Shown here in pieces: positions 36,113-47,500 of a DNA stretch of 64,000 nt. The stretch comes from Amblyornis subalaris (lineage: Eukaryota; Chordata; Aves; Passeriformes; Ptilonorhynchidae), in assembly GCA_018881555.1 (NCBI GenBank), contig JACAXG010000012.1:11938181-12002180 (forward strand), written 5' to 3'. Made by a program: the position numbers and the translations under genes. Under the pieces are notes generated by a model. It searched no databases, was not told the origin of the DNA, and saw nothing but the letters and a program-made list of their open reading frames with translations. How positions within the stretch are numbered: the stretch's first letter is position 1; every line of letters begins with the position of its first letter.

Positions 36113-38773
36113 TTAGTTTTTTGGGGGTTTTCCATATTTTAGAGTAGGCTTTGCTCACAATTTCCAAACTTGGCTACTTCTCTGATGATCAGTCAAACCA
36201 ATTAAAAGATACAACTGAGGACGCAAAATGCAAAGCCTTATTGGAGATTATGTGAAACAAATATCTATTTCTTTCTTCTTTCTCTATAGTCTCATTATCA
36301 TTCAAACTTTGAGCTTGGTTTTAATTAATGTTATTGTAATTGCTAACGCAGGAAAAATTTCTCACAGCCTCAATTAGAAGTCTGTGGACCTCCCAGCATA
36401 GGTTCGGGAAAAGATTGAGCTTGGGAAATGTAGCTCAGTAAACCTAACCCCAAGCTGTGATAGAAGCTACCTCACTTTGAACCTTGATTCCACTTCTTTG
36501 ATCATCCAGGTTGCTGTGTCCCAATCTCTTGGACTAGCATTTCTTTAGCTTTTGTAAATCTGCCAACACTGATGTATATGGTGCTCTTAAAAAATTATAT
36601 TAAAAAAAAATGAATTGTTTGATACTGGTCAANTAGGTATTCGCATTCAAATTGTCTGTTGTATTTAACTACCCCGGATGGACCNCTCAGATTAATTTAA
36701 TTTGTGTTTACTGTCTTTTCTTTCAGAGTTGTTTCTGACAGTGTAAATATGTTGATTTCTTTGTATGCTGCTGCTCTCTCTCAGGATTCACCAAATAATT
36801 AATACCAACATCTGTTTAGTATGCAAATACTAAAACCGTGCTGTCCTCAGATTGACATTTGGATGGGAGAAAAATTAGGCTACAGTTTGTCTCCAATCAG
36901 ATATTCAGTTCAAGCTTGTTTTGACATGTTTTTTTCTGCTTCATAGCTTAAAAGAGAGATGGCAACAGCCTTGGTGCAATCAAACATTACCTCTGAGGCT
37001 TAAAAGCTGGACAGTGTCCTGTACCTTCTTTTTTAGGGAAGAAAAAGTTGTTTTAGGTTATTATAAAATAGGTTATGTTGAATTTTTTCCCACATAATGT
37101 ACAAAAGAGTGCCTTTTCATATTGCAGCCATCAGACACTCCCAGTTATGAATACTTTATGTGCAACACCATTACATATAGAAGTGTGTGTGTGGGCTGCA
37201 TAATAAATACCTATTCAAAGTATACTGAACAATTTTTTTAAATTTACAATTACAGTTATCATCTAGAATTGCTGAAGGTTACACTTCAGATGTATGGGAG
37301 AAGAGTGGCACCAGTATTTTAAAAAGAGGAGGTAACTCTTCCAGTGCTGTGGCAAGCCTTGACTTTTTAATATCTACCACTGTGACACCTGAATGATTTA
37401 TGTGCATGTTCTGTCGCTACCACCTTATTCCTAAGGATTGGAAGTGCCGCAGCAAACGTAAATAACAAAGTGGAAGGATCATCCTGATACTGAGAAGTTA
37501 CACNTTGTGAAAAACACTGTGTTATCACTTGGGGAAATTTGTTGTCATACAACTACAGTATCATAACGTCTTCATCTTACACTTGCAGAATCTTTGCCAA
37601 AGGATCCCAGAGTTCTCATATACCCATGAAACCTAACTTATGCTTTCTTTACCAATGGATGAGGCTTTGCTTGTTTCCCCCTAGTGTGAAAGACACCGAT
37701 GAAACTGTCTGCAACATTTGCTGAAACTCTAAGTGCAAGATTCTGCAGCACTCAGTAGTTTCTTGTATTTTGTTTTGAGGTCTTAGAATGAGAAACTGTA
37801 GCATGTCAAAGGGACTGTCAAAATGCTGTCAGATTGGCTTCAAAACAAATATTAATTCCAAAATTGGTGTGGCTTCTATTGCGAGAATTACATAGCCTTG
37901 TTCAAGAGCAGTCCAATTTTGTTTCAAAAATTTCAGCCACGAGCTTTTTCTAATGCTGTTATAATGTAAGACTTGGAACATATTAAAAAAACTTCATTAA
38001 AACACAAAAAAACCCCACAATTATCTTGCATAATCAAGGCTTTTTGTTAGAAATGGTTATCTATGCTTTGATAGGGTAGTTTCCATTGGAAAATTCAGAT
38101 CCATTGTAACAGTGATGGAGACAAATTGGTAGTAGTGAAAGTCAGTCCAAAGGAGCCTGGAAAATTACCTTATTTTTTGCAGATTGAGTGCATGGTTCCT
38201 CTAAAACCTAAAGAAAATCTCTAAAGAAAAATTACAAGCCATTTTTAAATGTACTCATAATAACAAGTTACAGTTAAAACTGTAAGGCTGTTCAGAAATA
38301 TCTGGGAACAATTGTCATCTTTAAGCACTGGAGTATGACTTTAGAAAAAGTTAAAAAATCCAGTCGCTCTGAAGGCCTTATTTTTATTTTTTTTCTCATT
38401 TTAAGTTTATATAAGATATTAATAACTGACTTAACTATAATGGAGTAGGTTTGAGATTAAAAGCAACCAATTTGTTGAATTGGTAATTAGGCCAGATCAT
38501 CAAGTTGTTACAGATCAAAGCTCAAACTAGAGTAGTGCCTGTGCTGGCTGTAGTCATAACTGCTCGAGCCATGCTGTTCCATTAAGGACAGTAATAGAGT
38601 TAAGGGGAATTTGGGGAAGTCTGCTGTCAGTTGTTGATAGAGATTGTTTAATGCTACCTGTGTCTGCAGAAAAACCTGTCTGGAAGACTGAAGACTCATT
38701 CTTAGCTAAGATTTGTAGGAAGAATATTTGAGAACTGGATTTTCAGTCTTTGAGCTTCTCTGTTCCAGGAAAG
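36113..38773. other. Unannotated sequence
   Basis: No gene or repeat family is recognised. There are short T and A runs, and a (GT)n of about six units near 37183-37193. Confidence 0.55.
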
Positions 38774-38794
38774 AGCATCATCTTAGATGATGCT
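38774..38794. repeat. 21-bp palindrome
   Basis: The arms AGCATCATCT (38774-38783) and AGATGATGCT (38785-38794) are exact reverse complements around one T. The symmetry stops cleanly at both ends. It might bind a dimeric transcription factor or be chance. No known consensus is claimed. Confidence 0.6.
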
Positions 38795-39803
38795 AATGCA
38801 TGAGGTTAAACAAGACTTTGTTTTTAGTGTACACTAGGAAAATAACATTTGATATGTGTTAATGGATTAAAGCTAACTGTGTTATCATTATATGGTTAGT
38901 CCCAAAGCTAAAAAAAATTTAACAGCCTTTACTTAATCCATTTTATTATATTTGGCCTGGCCAGCTAGTGAGCTCACTGGAAGAATATGACTAAATTCCT
39001 GGTTATTATTCTAACTTTCAGTTTATCATTATTTCTGCTAAAAATAAAGATAATATTTTATAATTTTCCTACCATACTAAGAACTATATGTCATCTTCTA
39101 AGATGACTCAGGGAAAAGTACTTTCCTATGCTATACCCTCACATAAGAAGAACAGGAAGTAATGTCCAAATCAGTCTGCAATTCCAAAAAATTATGTTGC
39201 CAGAGGGTTTTACTAACAGTTACTGTAAACCAAGATTTGGTGGCAAATATTTCTTTAAATTAGGTACTCAGGTGGGAAGAAATCAGGCAGATTATAAGTC
39301 ATAGCACAGCATTTTTGCTCTAATTGGTGAACCTCTATGGCTGAAACTACTCATCAGTGTTTATCAGACAAAACCTTTCTGCTGTCTTATAAAAGCAGAT
39401 CTCTTCAATATCTGCTGGGCTGCTGCTTTCAGGTTTTTATCCCTTGCTTCCATCCAGATGTGTTTTGGTGTATTTGCTGTTTCCTATTTTTTAAAAAAGA
39501 TATTTTCTTTGATTTTTTTCTTGATTTTTTTTCTACTTAACTACTTGAAAACAGTGTCTAGTCAAAACAGCTGAAAATGCACTTTATTTGTAATGAGAAG
39601 AAAGGTTGAAAAGACAGCTTGTGTGTGTTGTTTCCCTAAAGTATAGGAAATTTTTCATTTCTGGTGAAGCTCTTATAAGATGGAATCAGAGTTGTTTCAT
39701 CCATTGCAACTGAAAGAATANTGTTCTATCCCATGGACTTCGCATTTACTATAGAAAGTACTGGAAGTTAGGGATAGAGAGCTGTAGATACACTTCTGGT
39801 GCA
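38795..39803. other. Unannotated sequence
   Basis: No gene or mobile element is visible up to the CR1 copy that follows. Confidence 0.55.
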
Positions 39804-40085
39804 GACCATGGAATAATTAAGGTTGGAAAACCCCTCCAAGACCATGAAGTCCAGTTGTTAACCCAGTCCCACCACCATGTTCACCACTAAACCATGACCA
39901 TATCCATGTGCCATATCCATATCTTCTTTGAACACTTCCAAGGATGGTGATTCCACCACTTCCCTGGGCCACCTGTTCCAATGATTGACAATCGTTCCTG
40001 TGAAGAAATTGTTCCTAATATCTAATCTAAAACTCCCCCAGTGCACCTTGAGGCCATTGAACACATCAAGTTGTTCTCTCCAGTA
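39804..40085 (-). mobile_element. CR1 LINE 3' end with ORF2 C-terminal remnant
   Basis: On the plus strand the sequence reads as antisense CR1: TAATTAAGGTTGGAAAACCC, CCACCACCATGTTCACCACT, GGATGGTGATTCCACCACTT, CCCTGGGCCACCTGTTCCAA and CTAATATCTAATCTAAAAC in the expected order. The minus strand keeps an open frame (40145-39858) that encodes the hallmark end of the CR1 ORF2 protein, with GSFRLDIRNNFF, then HWNRWPREVVESPSLEVFK. ORF2 supplies endonuclease and reverse transcriptase; only the last few dozen residues survive. The terminal ATTCTATG-type repeats are missing or eroded at the 39804 end. The copy is 5' truncated, as is usual, and is less decayed than the other CR1 pieces in the window. 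Similarity fades above about 40085. Confidence 0.88.
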
Positions 40086-43000
40086 TTTGAAAGCGACTGC
40101 TGCACAGATCAGCCTTTTGTTAAGAGATTGCCCCAAGTAGATCATTCTTATATACCAAATGATCTACCCATAAAAATAAAACTTTCCTAATAATCTTTTG
40201 GTATTTTAGCATCAGCTAATTTTCTGCTGAGGAGAGCAGAATGTGATTAAGGCAGCGGAAAACATTTTATGGAGTGACAGGTGGTCATGAAATTATATTA
40301 GCATTTAAATGACGAAAATGAAACCTTTCCTTTCCTGGTCTGAGAATGTCAGAAAGTGAAGTGTCAGGATTCATCCTCTCCTCCCNTTTCCCGTGGGTTA
40401 TATTTTACTTTAAAAACAGCTGTTAATTCTGTCTTACAAATTATGAAAGATTTAAAAGAGAGTGTCATGACTCACTGTAGATACTACTAGAAAACATTTT
40501 CCATCTGTGTGACATATTTTAAAAAAGCCCTCGGCCACTCAGAGAGCCAGCTTTGGGAACTTAATCGGATGTTTTTCTTCTCTTGTTAACTAAGAATCAA
40601 CTCTAGGGAATGTAGAGATCACTGTGGTATTTATTTTAAGTGAGTGATTGAATGATTCCTGAGCTGCTCTTCCGGAAAATGAAGCAAACCCCTGCTTTAG
40701 AGGTCACCTCTAATTAGAGATCAAAAAATAACTGCAGATAACTTCATCAAAAATACAAATAACTAATCAGTACGAGTCCAGTGGCTTTGTCTTATAATTA
40801 GTCCTGTACAAAGGCTCCTTGAAGTCNGATGGCAGTTGGGTCTCCTGCCTCAAACTTCAGAAATGAACCAATAGTTTCAAGCTGATGCTCCCTTTGAACT
40901 GCTCTCCCAGGATAAATTACTGATGGCCTAAATGTTACATTTACATTTATTATTCTCTATTACCAAGAACATGTGAAGCTGCAAAAGATTAAAGCGGCAA
41001 TTACTGAAGTTAGAACATTGGAAATGAAGTTCAAACACCAGAAATTAATGTTTAGGAAAACAGAAAAGACAATCACCTGAGGCCAGTTTTAACTAAATAA
41101 AATCAGTGGCTTCTATATCTAAGGAGACATTTGCAAATGATTGTTTCTGTGTTTATGAATTTTGGAGTGAACTACTGGCAGCTTGTGTAGTTGGGTTTAG
41201 ATGCATTCTGGATAAGGTCTTGGTGGTTAGAAGGTTGCCCATGAGTCCTGGGCCTTGGCAATCTCAAACTTCAAGGGAGGTTGCAGCATGGGACTTGTCC
41301 TAGCAATTGCTCTTTAAGAAAGATTTCATAAGTGTTACCGAAGTTGTTGATTTTACTCTTTTTTTTTTCTTTTATCTTGGTTATCTTCCTGGTTTGTTTT
41401 TTTTTCAATCTGTTTCATAAAGTGCTGTTTTATTCAGTTCTTGGACTTGTTGCTCTTGATGGAGGAAATGCAGTTCACTGACCCCCAGTTAGTTTAAGTG
41501 GGTTTTCTCAAATTTGGCAGGAAATTAGGAAAACAGGAGGAGATGTTCAGAGAAAGAGCATGGAATTGTTTGGAGCAAGTTTGGGTCTCTTTACACTCTA
41601 AGTCATCCCTGTGTCATCTTGTCTGCAGCTCCATGGAGAAGAAATTCATCCAGGCTCTGTCTTGAATGCAATGCGTCAGGGCAGGGACTGCACCCAGCCT
41701 GCCTTGCAAAGGAAAATGCACTGTGCTCATAAGTGTAAACCTGTGTTCAACCTTCCTCAAACATTCTGGGGCTCTGGAAAACTTGGCAGAAAAGGCACTT
41801 TGCCTTTCCTGAGAGGGCTGCGGGGCGGGGGCAGAGCAGTTCCCACGCGTCGTGCCCGGGACAGTGACCAGAAAATGGGCTCATGCAGTACCCCTGCGTG
41901 GCCGGTCTGCTCCATCCACTCACTCATGGGGGCTCACACAGTGGCCACTAATGAGATTGTTTTTCAAACACTTCTTTTCACCTCTAAAATGATGAAATTA
42001 AGCTCTCATAGTTATTAAGAGCTAAAAATAATGATTTGATCGCACTCTGCATTGTAGTAGCAGGCACAGCAGAATATTGATCTGCACTCTGTGTCATATT
42101 ATATTTACAATAGGGCCTGATCAATGTGCTATTTCTGAACCCAAGGTTCTCGTGTATANGAAACTGGGGTATTTTATTGTAAGACTAATGTACACGAACA
42201 AATCACAACAGTGTAGTCCAGGGTGCTGTACACAAGCCAGATGAAGCAATGAAAAGGTCAGCCTTGTATCTCTTCTGGTTTTTAAATGGTCTTGCAATTT
42301 TTTTTAATGTCTAGTAAACAGAAACACCAGTGTGACTGTCACTGTATAAATGCAGGGTAAGAGACATCCCTTATCACACAAACCTTACAGTAAGTGCTGA
42401 CAGACAGACAAAAGCAGGAGCAAGAAAGCGATGACAGCATTGAAATGACCTTTCTCAGGTCACCAGAAAGGTCAGCTACGACTTTGAGGATAGACAAGCT
42501 TCTTAATCCAAGGTATTGGTGTATTTTATTATTTAATTATCCAGTGATGTAAGTGGAAAGCCTTGGGTTTTGCTAAGACACATCAAGAGAATAATTTGAG
42601 AATATCAATGGAGTTAAAGTAATGCTGTGCTGAAACAGTGAAAAGAAAGAAAGAAAGTTCGCTCTATAGTTTTTATTGAGTGATTTCTCTTTAAGGGAAT
42701 AAAGTGCCATCATCCCAGCCTCTGTGCCACAGTAAGAGCTGCTCGAGAAACGCAGTCTCTGAAGGACTGTCAATAAAGGCCAGAAATAAGAATTTAACAA
42801 AGAGAATATATTGCTATTGAGGGTCATAGTAGCAACTAGGATGCTGTATAGATTGGATGCTCCCCAAAAGAGATAACAGAGTGATTGAAGAGGGTATTTC
42901 AGTTGGTCTCCACTCCAGTTCTAATAGGTAGGAAAAGAGATTGAGGCTAATAGTGATTCACTGAAAAAAAGGCTTTTGGGGACTCTTTTAAAAATTGATT

Positions 43001-44300
43001 TTGAAAGTAAATCCCAATGTGTGTATAAATATGTCTGTTTCTGGCTTGTCTGTCTTCTNTTAGTTTCGTTCATATGAGTTTCAGTCAGTCTGGCTTATTG
43101 TTATGTTGAACAAATAATAATAGTATTGAGGTATAAATTTGGGTTTATAAATTTGCTGTAACTTTTGAGGTATATCTTAATTTTCTGAATAGCTGAAGCC
43201 ATCTTTTGTGACNCTCTAGATGTAAGTGTATTTTCTGATTGAAAATCTCCACCTATTCCTACAATACTCACTTTAAATTGCAAGAGATTCTGTGATCTTG
43301 AGTGAATCCTTGCTGACTACCCAGACTGCATGTTGTAAACCTGATCCAAAGCGATTTTCTGTTAAGAGGATAACTGCCAAATGCATGAACAACCCCAGAT
43401 GCATGGGTGGGAGAAGTGGGCTTGGAAGGTCCTTGAGTTTTTTGTGGTGAGAAGGCTCCATCTAACACCATGTTCCTGTGTCCAGGGCAAATGTGCACGT
43501 TCTGATTTATGCTGCTTGAAGCTGACAACTAAATTCTAATTTCTTGCAAACTAAGTCAAAGACTAAAGAAAAGTAAGAAGCATTCATAGGTGCTTCTGTT
43601 TTGGTTCAGGCATACAATTCAAGGTTAACATCCTAAGAANAAAAATGTATAACACAAATACGAAAGGAGCTGAGAGACAAGAGTAGTGTGTGTTTAAAAG
43701 ATTACTTAACCTATTGCCCTGTAACTGTGGATGNTGTTGGGAAACAACTCTGAGTAGCAAGTTTTTTCATGTGTCTAAGGAGCCAATTTCTGAAGTAAGA
43801 ATGTAAAGTTTCNTAAACAAAGTAGCTGCAGGAACTCAGTGTTGCTAAATAAATGTGCATAAGATAAACAAGTTTAGAAAAGGAACTATGTATCATTTCA
43901 GCAGAAAACATGAAGAAATTAAGAGAAGTTGTGGATATCTGCATTTTTAAACATTCTGTTTCCTAATTCACCAAATTACTCTCTCAGACATTAACAGAAG
44001 CTTGTATATACAAGTTCTGTCATATTAACCACAAAGTGCAGGTAATATAAACTGTAAACTACCTGACTCCAGAATTTAACAAATGCATGTTTCTGGTCAT
44101 ATTGATCTGTGTTTATTTTGTTATTTGGTGTATTTGCAGAATAGCATCATTNTACATAAGTTATATAAGAAGACAGGCTAAATTCTGCTCAATTTAAGGA
44201 ATTGATTCAATTAAAGTTAGCAGGACTGCTTCAGCAAATAAANGTAGACAGTGTTTGACATAGAAAGTCTTTACAAACAATTCTAAATGATGTGCGGTGG
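40086..44300. other. Unannotated sequence with a possible conserved block
   Basis: No gene is supported. About 40480-40790 looks like possible conserved noncoding DNA. It holds two overlapping palindromes: AGAGGTCACCTCT (40699-40711) and CTCTAATTAGAG (40708-40719, centred on the homeodomain core TAATTA). A small CpG-richer spot lies near 41820-41870. T-rich runs occur at 41355-41405. A GAAA microsatellite of a few units is at about 42645-42657. Confidence 0.5.
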
Positions 44301-44383
44301 TACCCCAGCTGGTATAAATCACTATTTCCATTAGCACGATCTTCAATAGATTTATGCTGATTTATGCTTAGAGGTTCTGGCTC
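44301..44383. repeat. Possible relic of an ancient palindromic repeat
   Basis: The left half (CAGCTGGTATAAATCAC, then TTTCCATTAG) and the right half (AATAGATTTATGCTGATTTA, then AGAGGTTCTGGCTC) resemble the two arms of a palindromic repeat common in turtle and crocodile DNA. As I remember it, that repeat has CAGCTGGTGTAAATCAGC on one arm and GCTGATTTACACCAGCTG on the other. Decay is heavy. Inside it, GATTTATGCT is present twice in exact tandem (44349-44358 and 44359-44368). The family name and class are not known to me. Confidence 0.35.
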
Positions 44384-44552
44384 TCTGCATCTATAGTTAG
44401 TTCAGTGAAATGAGGATTGTTTGTGGCATTTCTTTTTTTTTCCAAGAAATGTATCAGAATTTAGATAAATCTGTGGGACCCATAATATTCTAAGACATTT
44501 TATTGCCACAAAAGTGTAAGGAGATTAGGAATTTTAGTACTTAGGCCACTGG
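44384..44552. other. Unannotated sequence
   Basis: Nothing is recognised here. Confidence 0.5.
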
Positions 44553-44597
44553 TATATAAATTTATGTGTGTACATGCATGTATGTATATATATGTGT
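44553..44597. repeat. TA/TG alternating tract
   Basis: This is an imperfect run of alternating purine-pyrimidine steps (TATA, TGTG, CATG, TATG), typical of a degenerate TA/TG microsatellite. Confidence 0.6.
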
Positions 44598-47500
44598 TGA
44601 AATTTGCCATGTCACAGTTTGAAAAATGTCAGACACCTTTTTCTAAANGTCTAGCCAAAGGTTTTAATTGAAATAACTAGATTTATAGCCATCTTCTTTT
44701 ATTACTCAGACCTAGACTTAAATGACCCTGCATAAAAGAGAAAATGTCCTGAATTACTAAAACTACAAAATATTGTGAGTACAGAGTATCTTGTAGCATC
44801 AGAATTACAGCAATGTGCATGTGGCTGTGTGCGCTTTTTGCTACCTCACGATGCCTCATTTTGAGATGCTTTGAAGTGCTTGGCATCAAACACAATGCTG
44901 TTTGGATGAAGTGCAGGAACTCTTTCCACAACGTGCCATGAACTGTCTAGAGCATTGATGCTATCTAGAGCTTGGCATAAGCACAGTCCCAACAGTTTGA
45001 GGAGCTCTGAGTGTAAAGGCATTGCCAGTACTCTGAAGTGCACAGCTTCCCATAGTTCTCTGGAGCAAAATAAAATTTGTACACTGTACTGAAATCCTTA
45101 GTCCTCTTTATAGCCTTTAAAAAAGTCTGTCAGATCTAAGACTTCAATTCTGGTTTGGGTTTTCTAACTGGTGNTGTAATCTGCATCTTGTGCCTATTCC
45201 TTTCTCTGAAGATCCAAGGAGTTGATTGTAAAGTGCTCAGAGGGTATGTGTGTTAACTTTTCCACTTGTACCCACAATACTGAACTGGCCTCTGAATTCA
45301 GGTGCTTTGTTGCAGGAAAGGTCAAAAGCCAAATAAAACCAATTTAGATTTGACAGCTTCCAAGAATCGCTTTCCGAAATAGAAAGTAATTTATATTTTT
45401 TTCCCACTTTGATTAAATCTTTCCCTGATGGCATGTATTTTGCTGTATCTTTTTAAGTGAAAATATTGTTCATGGCAGAACAGGAGCCCTTAATTTTATT
45501 TAGGTTAAACACGCCTCTGGAAAAGGGCAGATCTGAAGAAGCAGGCTCTGGGGAAGAGAAGGCACTCACTTGTAACAGTTGGAAACAGATTAGGCTCTTT
45601 AGTACATTATTTCTTTCCCCTCACTGAAGGGCGATTGTGTAGGAAGAAATGTTTGAAGACACTTGAGCTCTTCCAGACAGCGAAGATGAGAGTCATATTT
45701 CTGATGAAAATAGAAGAGTTGGTGCATCATTCTTGCACAATGCTTAAAAGGTATGGAGAGAGTTTGAGGTAGCAGATATAACTTGGTGTGCTGGGTGTGA
45801 GTTTTTGGGGGGGCTTGAAGGGCTGAGCAGAGGACAGTTTGACAAACAGGGCAGCAGCTCTTTGATTGGGCTGCCCTGAGATGAGACGAAGCAGGAGAGC
45901 CCAACAGCACTGGTCGCAACAGGCTCTAGAACAGCAAACACAAAAAAAGCCCCAGGCAAGGGCTGACCTGGAGCTGAGGAGTCCCCATTGCAAATCCCTC
46001 AGAAATTGCTTTGGTTTAATTTTATTAATATCAAGTTTCCAGCCTTTGAGGCTACAGGTGAAATGTGCGTGAAAAGCCTTGCTAATCCTGCAGACAAAAC
46101 TCCCCATGCTGTGTAATTAGTGCTATAGCATTTACCATCTAAACAGACCAGTTAAGGACATGGGGAAAAAATAATTTACAAATCCTTGTCTGCATCCTGG
46201 CCCATGTCTAGNACTATTTGGTTAGATGGAAAACTCACAAGACATCTCATTAGGTTAATGCTGCTGCTTCTCAGCAAACCTATGGTCCTATTACTGGCAC
46301 TACTTTTCCCAAACTGAGTTTTTGCAGAGTGACAGACAAGACTTTATGTGCCTTCGGGGCAGCAGTGGGATGCAAAGGAAAGGGGCTACCTGTCTGTGGT
46401 GGCAAACTTAATTGTGAGCAGGAAGCTCTGAAAAGAGAAAAGTGATGAAGTTTCTTTTTAGAAGGTGGGGGAGGACTTTCAGCTCATTTGATATCTCTTA
46501 GCTTCATGCTAAATACAAACTACATCTTTCTCACTAAAAGATCTTAGAGCCCTCTGCTGCAGCTTCTCAATAGGTGATGAAAAGTTGGCCCTCCTATTTG
46601 GTGGTGGTGTGATATGTGCCAAGATCTATTCTTCTCCCTAAAATGAGCAGCAGTGTCCATCCCTCGTGGGGTGGGCAGGGGAACACCAGTGGCACAACCT
46701 TGCACTTTGCTGCAGGTGGATGTAAGTGAATCCCTCACTTGGAAAACTCCACATAAGTGCATTGGTGAATTGTGCTGCTTGTTGAGAAGTGTGTCCAAAA
46801 ACGCAATTGGTATCTGAGCAGCCTCCCTGTACATATCAGTATGCACATTTACAGACAAATGTTTCAAGGGAGGTAGTAACATGCACTTTCCTTTCATTCT
46901 CAGGGCGTTTGCTCTGTTCCTTGAACATAACTGGCGATAATGTTCCGCATCAGGTGATGCTGCTCCACTTAGGTGGAGCTGCTATGTTTAAAATGCATTT
47001 GTAGGATCCCTGTTGTCAAGCAAACATGATACTCTACTGTTGTAGTACTAAAACTCAAGTGTGATGTGACTGTTTACAGAACAAGCAGTATGTTCAGACT
47101 GTCCTGTTGACAGTTTTGTCTTGGACGTGACGACAAAACACTGTAAAATGTTCATTCAGGCTCAGGTGACTAATACAAGTTTAGAGACTATAAACCACAC
47201 ACAGGAATAGATTCTAGAAAACTCAACAAGAACACATATCTTTATATGTTTTATGGATTCNGGGAATGTTTTCTTTCAACTAGAAAGGGCTAAACTTGAC
47301 AGCCTGTGTAACAGAAAGATATCAAATAACCTCTCTAATTGCTCTAATTCCTTCTGTGATATTATAAAAAATAGACTGAAGGCAAGTAACTGCACCATAC
47401 CCTGCATGGAAAATGTAACACTTTTTTTTCAGTTTACTCCTGAAAATGTAATCAGAAGTAACTCTTTGAGCTATGATAGACAAAGTGAGGCCTGCAGGCA

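Noticed and set aside
45599..46107. Several overlapping minus frames of up to 126 codons, considered as a GC-richer exon
   Set aside because: Three frames are open together, which reflects low stop density. There is no recognisable peptide and no splice-site support.
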